Source: Leptospira wolffii serovar Khorat str. Khorat-H2
GTDB lineage: Bacteria > Spirochaetota > Leptospiria > Leptospirales > Leptospiraceae
Direction: 5' to 3'
NCBI RefSeq assembly: GCF_000306115.2
Contig: NZ_AKWX02000004.1
Coordinates: forward strand, 482,501-546,500
DNA: 64,000 bases
The position numbers and the translations under genes were made by a program. The notes beneath the pieces were generated by a model. That model was given only the letters and a program-made list of their open reading frames with translations. It searched no databases and was not told where the DNA came from. Shown in pieces: positions 1 to 9,164 of this stretch (positions are counted from its first letter, which is position 1; each line of letters starts with the position of its first letter).

Positions 1-44
1 GAGTCCGAAGGACCGGAGCGAACGCGAAGCCCGTAGTAGCCTGG

Positions 45-61
45 TCCTCACGAAGTGAGGA
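45..61. other. Short perfect hairpin with GAA loop
   Basis: Seven-base arms TCCTCAC / GTGAGGA flank a GAA loop. It lies in the non-coding leader before the patatin gene. There is no T-run on either side, so it is not a classical terminator. It resembles the GAA-loop hairpin at 37167-37187 in design only. The first bases of the window read as an open frame ending in TAG near position 36, so they may be the tail of an upstream gene, but 11 codons are too few to support a call. Confidence 0.35.
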
Positions 62-108
62 GCCGCCCCAAATAATACCAACAACTTGGTTGCAAAAAAG
101 TTTCGTAG

Positions 109-1194
109 ATGAAAAAAAACCGGAATGCTTTTCGCACCTTCGTAATTTCATCCTTCTTGCATTCGCAGGCGGATCGGAAATGCTATCTCTTGATGAGTTC
201 TTATTTTTCACCCGGAGAATCGGAACAAGAACCGATTGCCGGGATCCCAAAAGCGAAAAAGAATTCAAGGGCCTTACTCGTTGCAGGTGGGGGCATGAAA
301 GGCTCCTTCGCGGGGGGCGCACTCTACGCCTTGGGGGAGACGGTTCCTTCTACTTTCTTCGATTTAATTCTGGGGGTTTCTTCCGGATCCTGCGCCGCAG
401 CTTATTATACTACTGGCTATGAGACGCATCATTCGGAGAGTCTGAAAATTCTGGATATCTGGAAAAAGGAACTCACCGGAAACCAGCTCATTTCCCTTTT
501 AAACCCTTTCTTCGGAAAAACCTTTTTGGACCAGGAATATCTGATCGATTATCTTTTCGGGGCAAAATACAGACTCCCTTCCGAATATCTGGAGAAGAAG
601 GAGACCACTCCTTTCTATGTCGTAGTCACCAATCTTGCCAAGACCAGGGCGGAATACATCAAGGCCACCGCCTCCAACGTCCTGAATCTGCTTAAGGCCG
701 CCACTTCCCTTCCCATTGCGACCAGAGGAAAATGGAAGGTAGGCGACCAATACTACGGAGACGGAGGTATCTCGGATCCAATTCCTATTGAATCGGTGAT
801 CCAGGCAGGGTATAAGGATATTACGATCGTCTTAAATAGTCCGGAAGACGAATTTTCGGATCCTATTCCGAAACTCCACGGTTGGCTCTCCTATCCTTCC
901 AATAAAAAACTCTCTCATATGATCACGAAAGTCCACCATACCATGTACAATCGTGCGGTGAAGATCATACATTCTCCGCCCAAGGGAGTGAAAATCCGGG
1001 TGATTTCTCCGGAAGAATCGGAACTCAGCATGGTAACCACAAGCTCCAAACTTTTGAATCGCTCCGTTACGAAAGGTATGGAGGCAGGCCAGAGAATGGT
1101 TGCAAACTTATTAGCCGAATTCTCCTCCCTTCGCAACAAATCCAAGATTTTCGGAAAGCTATGGATGCCCATCATTCGTCCGGAAAGGAAATAA
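109..1194 (+). CDS. Patatin-like phospholipase family protein
   Basis: Predicted lipid acyl hydrolase of the patatin family, which uses a Ser-Asp dyad. The oxyanion-hole glycine motif GGGMKG lies near residue 61. The nucleophile elbow GVSSGS (GxSxG) is near residue 95, and the DGG motif carrying the catalytic Asp is in YYGDGG near residue 220. All core elements are therefore present. Length (361 aa, or 333 aa if the ATG at 193 is used) fits small bacterial patatins. The N-terminal 28 residues before the second ATG have no family counterpart, and neither start has a clear ribosome-binding site, so the start is uncertain. The stop abuts the stop of the convergent minus-strand gene. Substrate cannot be inferred; phospholipid or lysophospholipid is usual for the family. 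Confidence 0.9.
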   Translation: MKKNRNAFRTFVISSFLHSQADRKCYLLMSSYFSPGESEQEPIAGIPKAKKNSRALLVAGGGMKGSFAGGALYALGETVPSTFFDLILGVSSGSCAAAYYTTGYETHHSESLKILDIWKKELTGNQLISLLNPFFGKTFLDQEYLIDYLFGAKYRLPSEYLEKKETTPFYVVVTNLAKTRAEYIKATASNVLNLLKAATSLPIATRGKWKVGDQYYGDGGISDPIPIESVIQAGYKDITIVLNSPEDEFSDPIPKLHGWLSYPSNKKLSHMITKVHHTMYNRAVKIIHSPPKGVKIRVISPEESELSMVTTSSKLLNRSVTKGMEAGQRMVANLLAEFSSLRNKSKIFGKLWMPIIRPERK

Positions 1195-2040
1195 TCAAGC
1201 CGCCTCTCTCAAATCTATATTCTTGAGTTCCATTCTTTTTCGAAAAGATACGATCGCTCCGTAATAATAACGCCGAATCGTATGTTCGCTTGCCCCCAGA
1301 TAGTATGCAATTTTACGAAAACTTCTTTCCTCCGGCACGGAACTCCTACGGCTCATCCAACCCGCCCTGCAATCCTTCCATTTGTCCAGATTCCTGAAAT
1401 CCGCATTGTTTAAAATCTGATACAGTTCTCCGAGTCGATCCACCGCTCTCTTTCTTTGCAATCTCCTCCTGGTAATTTCGTCCTCCTCCTCTCTATAATA
1501 TTCCCTCAGGCTGATCGGAATCTTTCGAAGCTTTCGGTTCAAAACCCGGACCTCTCTTAAATCCAAGGAAATTCTATGTTTCATTTTCACGATTAAGGAA
1601 ACTTTAGGCTCTAATTCCTCCAATGCGGATCTTACGAGTTCCAGGCTTCTATCCCTTTCCTCCAAAATCTCCTTCCAGAACGGAATCTCTCTCGGGTTTT
1701 TAAATCTTTCTTCGTATAACGCATCCGTAATAAATTCGGAGCGACTCCTTCTGGATTTCTTTCTCCTTTCGTTCAAGGACCGATTGCGGATACAAGAGGT
1801 AAAGAAGGCGGGGAAATTCTTATAACCCTGGTCTCGAAAGTTCTTAAGAATATGCTCCGCATCCTTCACGAAATGCAAAACGATTTCGGCACAATCGTCC
1901 TCGTCCAAGCCGAAACGAAATCTTCCGAAACTCCAGATCCATTCCGAGGCTTCTGTCAGAAATTCTCCCGTATCTCCGCTTCGAAAATACGCCTCTACGG
2001 ATAGCGATAAACGCGAATCTTTTTCCCAATTTCTCAGCAT
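1195..2040 (-). CDS. Divergent sigma-70-like regulatory protein
   Basis: This 281-residue protein has the outline of an ECF-type sigma factor. An acidic-helical segment near residues 50-95 (DDCAEI followed by FPAFFTSCIRNRSLNERRKK) resembles sigma region 2. The C-terminus (SFRKIAYYLGASEHTIRRYY) looks like a region-4 helix-turn-helix. Between them is an unusually long, very basic and acidic helical linker of about 130 residues, longer than in normal ECF factors. No anti-sigma gene is adjacent. It converges on the patatin gene with no spacer. It could be a genuine alternative sigma factor or another HTH transcription regulator. The family assignment is inferred from pattern alone. Confidence 0.7.
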   Translation of the reverse strand: MLRNWEKDSRLSLSVEAYFRSGDTGEFLTEASEWIWSFGRFRFGLDEDDCAEIVLHFVKDAEHILKNFRDQGYKNFPAFFTSCIRNRSLNERRKKSRRSRSEFITDALYEERFKNPREIPFWKEILEERDRSLELVRSALEELEPKVSLIVKMKHRISLDLREVRVLNRKLRKIPISLREYYREEEDEITRRRLQRKRAVDRLGELYQILNNADFRNLDKWKDCRAGWMSRRSSVPEERSFRKIAYYLGASEHTIRRYYYGAIVSFRKRMELKNIDLREAA

Positions 2041-2266
2041 GGGGCGGTTTTTTCCCTTCCTCCCTGCCGGGCGAGAAGGAACCGAAGAACGTTCGCCGCG
2101 TTATCCTACGATTCAAGGGATAACCCGTAAATTTTTACTTTTTTTTCAGAAGAAGGAACTCCTTCCTCAGAGAGCGATCTCGACCGTGAGACTCGCGATA
2201 ATACCCACCCGTAGAGGAATTCTCTATGATGGAACAAAGCTCCTTATTCAAATCGTCCCCTGTCTG

Positions 2267-2893
2267 TCAGAAGATTCCGTCCTCGCAATTGCTTGCAACG
2301 GAACTATTCTGGCCGTGAGCCTTATATAAATCCGAAGAATATACTGTTTTCTTAATATATTCCGGAAAAGCCTCCTGAGATGTAGCTATGAGTACGTTAT
2401 TCAGATAGATTTGGAAACGGATATGAGTGGCTCTTCCCGAATACCAGCCGAGATAAATCATGGAGAAACTCGCAAATCCGTCGGAATCAATATGCAAGCG
2501 GGAGAAGAAGAGGAATTCGAACTACAGAAAGAAGAGAATCTCCCAAATTTCCTGAGAAAGATTCTCCTCCTTGGTCGCAACGTAAAAACCAAGCGGATAA
2601 AACTCTGCCGGATAAGATCGCTTTCTTTAAAAATGTCTCCCCATCCAATGTCTGAATTGTCCTTCCATTAAATGCAGATCCCTAATTTCGTTAGGATAAA
2701 CCCCCTCTTTCCCATAAACCCGATCTCTGAAAAACGTTCCCGAAATTTTCCGGAAAGCCGAAAAACATTCCACGCTAAGTGGATAGAATGAGAAGAATCT
2801 TGTAAAAGAGAGAACGAACTCACAAGGAACCCGACGGAACTCATTCGGGTCTGAATATCGAATCCGGAAATTCGGATTCCTTAGGAAAAACAA
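2267..2893 (-). pseudogene. Possible decayed gene, two in-frame stops
   Basis: One minus-strand frame runs about 209 codons from 2893 to 2267 with only two stops, TAA at 2627-2629 and TAG at 2522-2524. A random frame of this composition would have many more. The last segment (2267-2497) reads as a plausible soluble protein, with text such as DSDGFASFSMIYLGWYSG. The middle segment (YPAEFYPLGFYVATKEENL) also reads as protein. I recognise no family. The rest of the 2041-2892 interval shows no better gene on either strand, so this is the only explanation I can offer for an 850-base gap. It could still be chance. Confidence 0.3.
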
Positions 2894-3285
2894 TGACTCA
2901 GTATATTAAAGTTTTCGCAACTTCTGCGATCTTAATCGCTTCCTTCTCCCTCTTTGCCCAGCCTTCGGGAGGCCAGCCTCCTCATAGGGAGGATCCTTGC
3001 AAAACGGAAAGACAAACTTATTGCAAGGACTCTCGCCCCGGTCCGGAATCGGATAAATGCCTAAAGGATTCTATAGGAAAACTATCCGAGTCCTGTAAGA
3101 CTCATGTATTGGAAATGTTAGCCAGGTTCGAAAAATTCAAGGCGGCATGCGGATCCGACGAGGAAAAATACTGTCAAGGCGCGGATAACCCCAGGGAAAA
3201 GATGAGTTGTCTCAAGAATAACGAATCGAAACTTTCCGTAGCATGCAAGGCCGCCTTACCTCCGAATCCTCCCGATCGCAGATAG
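2893..3285 (+). CDS. Secreted Cys-rich protein with GLG1-type repeats
   Basis: A 130-residue protein with a clear signal peptide (hydrophobic residues 7-22, cleavage after SLFAQ). Two repeats follow, each with the spacing C-x6-YC ... CL ... LS-x2-C. The first runs from CKTERQTYC to SESC, the second from CGSDEEKYC to SVAC. This pattern matches the cysteine-rich repeat of the Golgi apparatus protein 1/FGF-receptor family (PF00839), which also occurs in bacterial secreted proteins. The eight cysteines probably form disulfides in the periplasm or outside the cell. The C-terminus is proline-rich. Function unknown. It stands alone, with 72 bases before the convergent next gene. Confidence 0.85.
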   Translation: MTQYIKVFATSAILIASFSLFAQPSGGQPPHREDPCKTERQTYCKDSRPGPESDKCLKDSIGKLSESCKTHVLEMLARFEKFKAACGSDEEKYCQGADNPREKMSCLKNNESKLSVACKAALPPNPPDRR

Positions 3286-3357
3286 AGACTTATCTGAGAA
3301 TAGTTTTTTGAATAATTTTCATTCTGAAGAAGAGTTACTTTAATGACAAGTAACGTC

Positions 3358-3921
3358 TTACGCAGGTAAAATTCCCGGATCGTAATCGTCGGTCGGTAAC
3401 GGTGTACATCCGGGAATTTTGGTCCAATCCGGCTCGTCTCCTATATGCCGATAGAAATGAGTCCAAAGTATTCTATCTTTTAGGGTCAGAAAGACTCCCG
3501 GCATTCTTAGAATATTCTTACCCTGGATTCCATAAAAATTTCCCTTAGTCAGGGCTCGAAGAGCGCTTACCCACACTTCCGGTCCCGCGAGTTCCACCAG
3601 ACTACCTTCCGAAATTTCCGCCAAATCGTAAAGTTTCGCATCCGGATCCGCCACCGCTTTTGCCTCCGGCCAAAACCGGGCAAAGAATTCTTCCCCTTCT
3701 CTAGGAGAATCCGGATGCACGAATAATACAGGAGGAAAGGCCCCCATTTCGGATTGGATGCGCCTTAAGTCTTCTACGGTCTCCCTGCAAAAAATACAGC
3801 CCAGATGTCTCAAGAAAACGAGTAGTACGGGTCTTTGGGGAAGGTTCTCACCGATTTTATTGCCGATTAGATTTCTTCCTTCGATCGGAAGTTCCAGGAT
3901 TTCTTTGGTTAGAAATTTCAT
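3358..3921 (-). CDS. PRXL2/AhpC-TSA-like thioredoxin-fold protein
   Basis: A 187-residue cytoplasmic protein of the peroxiredoxin-like PRXL2 type. After an N-terminal strand region comes VLLVFLRHLGCIFCRE, where C-I-F-C forms a CxxC redox motif at the start of the first helix, as in thioredoxin-fold proteins. The following text (ELRRIQSEMG-like helix, then PVLFVHPDSP and FWPEAKAVADPDAKLYDL) matches the AhpC/TSA-like core. No signal peptide is seen. It probably reduces peroxides or protein thiols, but no partner is encoded next door. It is transcribed away from the TerC gene, with 153 bases of shared upstream region. Family assignment is confident, substrate is not. Confidence 0.8.
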   Translation of the reverse strand: MKFLTKEILELPIEGRNLIGNKIGENLPQRPVLLVFLRHLGCIFCRETVEDLRRIQSEMGAFPPVLFVHPDSPREGEEFFARFWPEAKAVADPDAKLYDLAEISEGSLVELAGPEVWVSALRALTKGNFYGIQGKNILRMPGVFLTLKDRILWTHFYRHIGDEPDWTKIPGCTPLPTDDYDPGILPA

Positions 3922-4074
3922 TTTTATTCGGAATCGTTCTTAGACCTTTCTTAGAAACGATTCGTGCCGTCTTTTTCGGACCTTTCTTTTTTCGGATAAA
4001 TTCAGGATTCCTTCAAGACATTTTCCATCCGGAAATAGATTGCTTTTCTACTAGCGCTCCGTTTTCCTTCCGTC

Positions 4075-4785
4075 ATGGATTTACCTCTCATCGACGCGGC
4101 AGTCTCCCTTTTAACCTTAACCGCGATGGAGATCGTTCTAGGAATCGACAATATAGTTTTTCTTTCGATCGTCGTAGGAAAACTTCCCAAAGCCAGTCAA
4201 GCCGGTGCGAGGAGTATCGGTCTACTCGGCGCCTTATTTTTTAGAATCGCTCTATTGTTCACCGTAAGTTGGTTGGCAAGCCTGACGAACGGACTCTTCC
4301 ATGTGGGAAGTTTCATAGTGACGGGAAGGGACCTAATCATGTTAGGCGGAGGCCTCTTCCTGATCGCCAAAAGTACCAGTGAAATTCACCATAAGATAGA
4401 AGACGGAGACTCTCCCGTGGAAACCGGAGGCGGATCTTCCTTTCTGAATATCATAATTCAGGTGATCATACTAGATATCATCTTCTCCGTAGATTCGATT
4501 ATAACTGCAGTGGGACTTTCCGGAAATCTGACCATCATGGTACTCGCGGTAATCATCTCTCTAGTGATCATGCTCGCATTTTCTGGAAAGGTCAGCGATT
4601 TCATTAACGAACATCCCACTATGAAAATTTTAGCCCTCTCCTTTCTCATTATGATCGGAGTCATGCTGTTCGCCGACGGATTGCATTTCCATATCCCGAA
4701 AGGATATATTTATTTTGCGATGGCCTTTTCCCTGCTCGTGGAATTCATAAATATGCGGGTTCGTAAGGCAGATCGGACGAAATAA
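4075..4785 (+). CDS. TerC family integral membrane protein
   Basis: A 236-residue membrane protein of the TerC/YjbE family. The signature [16 protein letters not shown] in the first helix and the repeated [17 protein letters not shown] in the second half carry the acidic residues thought to bind metal in this family. About seven transmembrane segments cover most of its length. Family members are linked to manganese or other metal export and to tellurite resistance, and in other bacteria they metallate exported proteins. The gene ends inside the 3' end of the convergent C69 peptidase gene, an overlap of 41 bases. No metal riboswitch was recognised in the 153-base upstream region. Confidence 0.93.
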   Translation: MDLPLIDAAVSLLTLTAMEIVLGIDNIVFLSIVVGKLPKASQAGARSIGLLGALFFRIALLFTVSWLASLTNGLFHVGSFIVTGRDLIMLGGGLFLIAKSTSEIHHKIEDGDSPVETGGGSSFLNIIIQVIILDIIFSVDSIITAVGLSGNLTIMVLAVIISLVIMLAFSGKVSDFINEHPTMKILALSFLIMIGVMLFADGLHFHIPKGYIYFAMAFSLLVEFINMRVRKADRTK

Positions 4786-6196
4786 GGACGGACGGTTTAA
4801 TCCTAGCTTTCCTATTCCAAATCGCCCAGCTTGAGGAATACAAAGGGGAAAATCCGTAAGACGGAAACACGTTTCGCTTAATCACAAGCTCGATTACTTG
4901 ACGCTTCCATTTCTTATATAATTTGGAAGCTTCTTCCGAGGCGGGAACGGTAAGAGAATCCAAACCGGATTCCTTTCTTTTTTCCGAATATAGAAGGGCC
5001 GCTTTCCGTAAGAATTTTTCCTGCACCTCCTTTAATTCGGCACTGAAAACGGAAACCGCCTTGGAATAATTTCTTAGGGATAAACGGTAAAGAATTTCGT
5101 GAGTCCACCAAAGGGAGGCATCGGGCGTCGCACCTGGTTGAACGATATCTCCCTCTATAAAGGATTTTCCGGGAATCGAGAACGGAAGGAATAAAGAAAT
5201 GGAAGGGATAGAAGTGCCTGTAGCCCAGAATTGGGAACGATGGGGATTATCGTCCAATTCAGCGACGAAGGACCCGGTAGTCTGATTGGGAGCCAAAGGG
5301 CCGCTTGCGTGTAAGCATACGGATCCCATCCCCGGAGTCGTGGGAGAAAATCTTGGATTCGAAATGGGAAAGCCTGCGGCGTCGGAATGCAAGGATTGGT
5401 CCGGATTTCTTTTACCCTCCAGTCTTAGGATTTGCATCGCATCCTCTATCTTGAATTTTCCCTGAAAGAATTCTCCTCCGCTTTTTGTGATCTCCCTCCT
5501 TATTTTACATTTACTGAATGTAGTAAACAGAAAGTCGGAGAATGCGTCACTAAAAGAGAAGGTCTCCCCTTTTTTCAGCCAACCCTTGGATCTCGCATAA
5601 TCTATGGCCCCGGAATGTAGCCCGTCGTAATCGGATCCCAAGGTCAAGCCGTTGGAGATGGAATAGAAACCTTGTATCTTCTTCCATGCCCAAAATCGGT
5701 CCGCGGTTTCCAAAACGAACGCTTCGTGAGGATCCGCGATGATAAAACTATTGTGATAAAAGAAACCGCGATCAAGATAACCACCGCATGCGTCTTGGCC
5801 GAATCTCTCCAGATACTCCAGAATCAAATCGCGAGCATCGGATGCGGATTCGGAACGTTCCAAGGCCAGGCGAAGTAAATCCATTCCGGTAAGTCCGTCG
5901 TTTTTCTTTTGGATGGGCAATCTAGTAAAGACCGCTTCGTTTCCGATCACAACTCCCTTCGAATTGGCTCCCATTTCGGCTCCCCACATATGAAAGGGAC
6001 GTGAAAGAAGAACCTCGAAAGTTTTTTTGGACTGTGGGATATCCCTAAAAGTCGCTCGGACAGAATCCTCTTTATGATTTTTTTCAGGATATCGAACCAA
6101 GCATTGCGCCTCGTTAGGTTCTCGATCCGAATTTTTTCCGAAGATCATCTTTCCGGATCCGGTAATATCCGGAGTGGCTACAAAGGTATCGCACAT
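4745..6196 (-). CDS. C69 family dipeptidase (secernin-like)
   Basis: Predicted N-terminal-nucleophile peptidase of family C69 (PepD/secernin). The start at 6196 gives [10 protein letters not shown], placing the catalytic cysteine at position 2 where removal of Met would expose it. A longer reading from 6232 adds 12 residues that would bury it, so the internal ATG is preferred. The next conserved block, [15 protein letters not shown], is typical of secernins, as are [11 protein letters not shown] and the [12 protein letters not shown] helix. Length (483 aa) is normal. Secernin-type enzymes hydrolyse dipeptides; the role here is unknown. It is last in a likely operon with the phosphatase and thioesterase genes and overlaps the 3' end of the TerC gene. 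Confidence 0.92.
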   Translation of the reverse strand: MCDTFVATPDITGSGKMIFGKNSDREPNEAQCLVRYPEKNHKEDSVRATFRDIPQSKKTFEVLLSRPFHMWGAEMGANSKGVVIGNEAVFTRLPIQKKNDGLTGMDLLRLALERSESASDARDLILEYLERFGQDACGGYLDRGFFYHNSFIIADPHEAFVLETADRFWAWKKIQGFYSISNGLTLGSDYDGLHSGAIDYARSKGWLKKGETFSFSDAFSDFLFTTFSKCKIRREITKSGGEFFQGKFKIEDAMQILRLEGKRNPDQSLHSDAAGFPISNPRFSPTTPGMGSVCLHASGPLAPNQTTGSFVAELDDNPHRSQFWATGTSIPSISLFLPFSIPGKSFIEGDIVQPGATPDASLWWTHEILYRLSLRNYSKAVSVFSAELKEVQEKFLRKAALLYSEKRKESGLDSLTVPASEEASKLYKKWKRQVIELVIKRNVFPSYGFSPLYSSSWAIWNRKARIKPSVLISSDLPYEPAYL

Positions 6197-6267
6197 GGAG
6201 GCGAATGCTAACCGGATTCGGAAGAAGGGCAAGACGTTTTTAAGCCGCGATCCGAAGAATCGGAGGC

Positions 6268-7593
6268 TTAGTTCAATTCTACAAGAAGCATGGTCATATC
6301 GTCCTTTAAAGGAAAATGATTTAATCCCAAGACGGCCTCACCTATGGTCTCCAAGAATTCCTGACCGTAGAAGGAAGTATATTCTTCCGTAAGCCCGAGA
6401 AAGGATTCGTAACCGAAGAATCGCTTATCCTTGTCGAAGAATTCGAATAGTCCGTCGGAAAATAAAAAAATCCTATCTCCCGGTTCCAGAGAAACGTCGT
6501 AATTCCTACTTAGAATTTTCGGCAAGGCGAGAAGTACGGTGCCTCTACCTTCTAGCTGGTGAACGGAACCGTCCTTTTTGATTAACAAGGCGGGATGATG
6601 ACCTGCATAAGAATAAGTAAGACTTTTCCTTTCCTTATCCAGCCTCAAATACACCGCGGTAATAAAAAAACCTCGAATCATACTGATAAGAGATTCGTGT
6701 ATTAGAATAAGACCTTGCGCCGGCGTTTCCGCAACCGAGGCTGCCGTCTTAAATCCTAAGACCGCCATAGCGGAAACCATCGCGGCAGAAATTCCGTGGC
6801 CTGCGGCATCCGCAAAGAAAACATCCAGGTTTCCGTTGTTTCCTATATGACTCTTGATGACGTCCCCGCCCACGCTTTCCAAAGGCTTGAACATGGCATA
6901 GATTCTAAAATCTCCGAACCTAGGAAATTCCAAATCCACGAGACTCTTTTGAGTGGACTGAGCCAGGGTCAATTCTTCCTCTATATTGGATCTGAACTTC
7001 TCCAATTGAACGTCCGCTTCCAAGAGAGTTTCGAAAGTTCTCATCCGAAATCCGATTACAAGAATGGAAAGTAAGGATGAGGAAATCAGTCCGAAATAAT
7101 ACATTCCCACTTCGATTCTGGGATTTTGGACATGCATTCCTACAAAGAAGGCGCCGGCAATGAAAAGAAGAAGGACCGGAATAAGAACCCTGCGATTGCT
7201 AATCGATACACCTGTGCTAAAAACTACCAGGATCAATCCGAATAGATACCCCAGATAGAGTCCGTTGGCATACAAAAGATAAAAAGAATGTACGCTTATG
7301 ATACCGAAATGGATAAGCAGAACGGCTTCGCAATATTTCCTGAAATTCGGGAATCGAAAGCTGGAATAGATGGACAGACAGATTAGAGAAACATGAGCGA
7401 TTCGGATCCAGCGCGGATCGTAAAGTCCCAATTCTCCGGGGTCTCCCAAGAGGAGCCCGAAACCGGAAAAGAAGATGAAAAGGGTCATCGCGAACCTGAA
7501 TCGAGAAAGGGATTCGTTTAATAAGAATTCCTTTAAGTTCCCTACGGTTTCTTCAAGTGTCGGCTTGTTGGAGAAAGTGTTCCTTGTAGACAT
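6268..7593 (-). CDS. Membrane-anchored SpoIIE/RsbU-type phosphatase
   Basis: A 441-residue PP2C-like serine phosphatase of the SpoIIE group. Residues 30-195 hold about six transmembrane helices, followed by a short coiled linker (ENVQLEKF region, about 195-220) and the catalytic domain to the C-terminus. Metal-binding motifs are visible: GGDV, FFADAAGHG, LFSDGLFEF and KDDMTMLLVEL. Such enzymes usually dephosphorylate STAS-domain anti-sigma antagonists in partner-switching. The membrane region suggests a signal-sensing input. Its ATG lies inside the 3' end of the thioesterase gene (41-base overlap), implying translational coupling. No STAS or kinase gene is adjacent; the nearest STAS gene is at 63554. 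Confidence 0.93.
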   Translation of the reverse strand: MSTRNTFSNKPTLEETVGNLKEFLLNESLSRFRFAMTLFIFFSGFGLLLGDPGELGLYDPRWIRIAHVSLICLSIYSSFRFPNFRKYCEAVLLIHFGIISVHSFYLLYANGLYLGYLFGLILVVFSTGVSISNRRVLIPVLLLFIAGAFFVGMHVQNPRIEVGMYYFGLISSSLLSILVIGFRMRTFETLLEADVQLEKFRSNIEEELTLAQSTQKSLVDLEFPRFGDFRIYAMFKPLESVGGDVIKSHIGNNGNLDVFFADAAGHGISAAMVSAMAVLGFKTAASVAETPAQGLILIHESLISMIRGFFITAVYLRLDKERKSLTYSYAGHHPALLIKKDGSVHQLEGRGTVLLALPKILSRNYDVSLEPGDRIFLFSDGLFEFFDKDKRFFGYESFLGLTEEYTSFYGQEFLETIGEAVLGLNHFPLKDDMTMLLVELN

Positions 7594-7978
7594 CGGGAAT
7601 CGCCGCCGGCTTGCCGGTAGAGAAGTTGAACCATAACAGCTCCGCTCTTCCAGTCAAGACGCATTCCCCCGCTCGGTTCCACATTGTGCAAATCATACTA
7701 AAGGAACGATTTTTTACCGATTCCAATTTTAAAGAAATTTCAACGGTTTCCGGAAAACGAACCTGCTTTCTATAATCCATTTCCAGATGAGTTAGAACCG
7801 GACCGCCACCCATAGGCTTTTGGGGAGATTCCCAAAGTCCCATATCGTCGAAGTAAGAGGCCCTGGCAGTCTCGAAATATCTGGCATAAACTACGTTATT
7901 CACGTGGCCGAACGCATCCATATCGCCCCAGGCCACTTTTTGCTGCACGCTATACGGATATTTTTCCGGCTTGGACAT
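7553..7978 (-). CDS. Acyl-CoA thioesterase, 4HBT/YbgC-like
   Basis: A 141-residue hot-dog-fold thioesterase. The N-terminal motif WGDMDAFGHVNNVVYARYFE is the classical 4-hydroxybenzoyl-CoA thioesterase signature, with the catalytic Asp in DAFGHVNN. The central helix and strands (MDYRKQVRFPETVEI, GECVLTGRAELLWF) complete the fold. These enzymes cleave acyl-CoA or acyl-ACP in the cytoplasm; chain length cannot be read from sequence. It is first in the operon with the SpoIIE phosphatase, whose start it overlaps. Confidence 0.9.
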   Translation of the reverse strand: MSKPEKYPYSVQQKVAWGDMDAFGHVNNVVYARYFETARASYFDDMGLWESPQKPMGGGPVLTHLEMDYRKQVRFPETVEISLKLESVKNRSFSMICTMWNRAGECVLTGRAELLWFNFSTGKPAAIPDVYKEHFLQQADT

Positions 7979-8051
7979 AAGACTAGAAAATTTCGGACTC
8001 CCGATTCTGAAAAGGAAAAAGAATCCGGAAAAAGCCGATGCACCTCACGAA

Positions 8052-8068
8052 AACGAACTCCGTTCGTT
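8052..8068 (-). terminator. Probable terminator of the lipoprotein gene
   Basis: Seven-base arms AACGAAC / GTTCGTT with a three-base loop. On the minus strand it is followed by a short T-run (TTTTCG). It overlaps the last codons/stop of the minus-strand gene ending at 8073 by proximity only (5 bases away). Stem is weak, so moderate confidence. Confidence 0.45.
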
Positions 8069-8072
8069 CGGG

Positions 8073-8702
8073 TTAAAATATGGATTCGATAGCCGATTCG
8101 TCGGCCCAATCCAGGACGGATTTCGCCGAGCGTACATGCAAAGAATTTAAACTAGGTTTAACGGAATGAAGCATCAACGCGCTACGAATCAGATCGATTC
8201 CTTCTGCGAAATTTCCCCGGATCAATCTTAGATAACCTAGATCAAGAACGGGACAAGCGTCTATCCCTCCGCTTGATCGAACCGCCTCTCGGACTTTCCG
8301 ATCCGCTTCTCCTAAATCCGACTTTTCCGAATCGAGTAGATAATAGCTCTTCCAAAGGAGTCGACCGATCGGCCTCTCGTAATCATCCAAGCAATACTGG
8401 ATCTCCAGTTCGTATTTTTTACCTTTCACGGGAACTTCTATCCGCATGGTCGAGAGATGAGAAGAAGCCGATCCGAGAATACCGCGACTTCCTAAAGCCA
8501 AAATTCCGTAGGCTATACCAGGGCCACCCCCTATCGAAACTGAGGCGGCGAGATCCAGGACCAAACCGATATCGGAGCCGATCCTCCTGCCTCGAACCTT
8601 ATGCTCGTCCCACTCGGAACCGATCCAAGAAGAAGATAAAGTCAGGCAATTATGGAACGAGAATAAAAAAAACGGAAACAGAAACAGAGATCGTATTTTC
8701 AT
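8073..8702 (-). CDS. Putative lipoprotein of unknown function
   Basis: The ATG at 8702 gives a 209-residue protein with a short lipoprotein signal: basic MKIR, a Phe/Leu-rich core, then a lipobox FHNC with Cys at about residue 19. An upstream ATG at 8744 would add 14 hydrophobic residues without a basic start, so it is less likely. After the signal there is a hydrophobic, glycine-rich segment (GLVLDLAASVSIGGGPGIAYG) and a C-terminal helical part that may form one TPR-like repeat (LGYLRLIRGNFAEGIDLIRSAL). No family was recognised. It is divergent from the small membrane protein gene that follows. Confidence 0.7.
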   Translation of the reverse strand: MKIRSLFLFPFFLFSFHNCLTLSSSWIGSEWDEHKVRGRRIGSDIGLVLDLAASVSIGGGPGIAYGILALGSRGILGSASSHLSTMRIEVPVKGKKYELEIQYCLDDYERPIGRLLWKSYYLLDSEKSDLGEADRKVREAVRSSGGIDACPVLDLGYLRLIRGNFAEGIDLIRSALMLHSVKPSLNSLHVRSAKSVLDWADESAIESIF

Positions 8703-8807
8703 AAAATCGAATTTTCCCGAAAGGATAAGAAAAAAAATAAACATTTGACCGACATTTCTAAGCGTTCGCCTATATTAAAAATAAAAGAAAAGAACGGAAG
8801 TACGTTT

Positions 8808-9164
8808 GTGAATATCAAAAAAACGCTCTTAAATGAAATCAGATGGATATTTGCACTTATCCTCGCGCCTCTATTGCTTTGGATCGTTACGAGTCTTACG
8901 ATTCATTTTTCCGGATTAAACTCCTATAATTGTGAACCGGGAGAAACTAAGATCTGGCATCAGAATTCTTTAAAATTCATTTGCGAAAATAAGGAAGGAA
9001 ATTCGGAATCCGTACAAAGAGAAACGAGCGCAATCATTTCGAACGAAATTTTGGAAAGAATCCATTTCGGATTTCTCTCGGCGATTTTCTTACTCTATCC
9101 TATCTCCTTGTTACTCAGATCCTTCCGATGGGCCTTTAAGAGAAGAGAACCGACCGAAAACTGA
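8808..9164 (+). CDS. Small two-helix membrane protein, unknown
   Basis: A hypothetical protein of 118 residues from the GTG at 8808, or 139 from a TTG at 8745. The GTG is preferred because GGAAG sits eight bases upstream and the product then opens MNIKKTLLNE, directly before the first transmembrane helix (IFALILAPLLLWIVTSLTI). A second helix lies near the C-terminus (FLSAIFLLYPISLLL), followed by basic residues. The loop between holds two cysteines and is probably periplasmic. No family recognised. AT-rich codons relative to neighbours. Confidence 0.6.
   Translation: MNIKKTLLNEIRWIFALILAPLLLWIVTSLTIHFSGLNSYNCEPGETKIWHQNSLKFICENKEGNSESVQRETSAIISNEILERIHFGFLSAIFLLYPISLLLRSFRWAFKRREPTEN

Noticed and set aside
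2039..2671. Plus-strand frames in the gap after the sigma-like gene
   Set aside because: No ribosome-binding sites, unlikely composition, and they oppose the frame that reads as a decayed gene.
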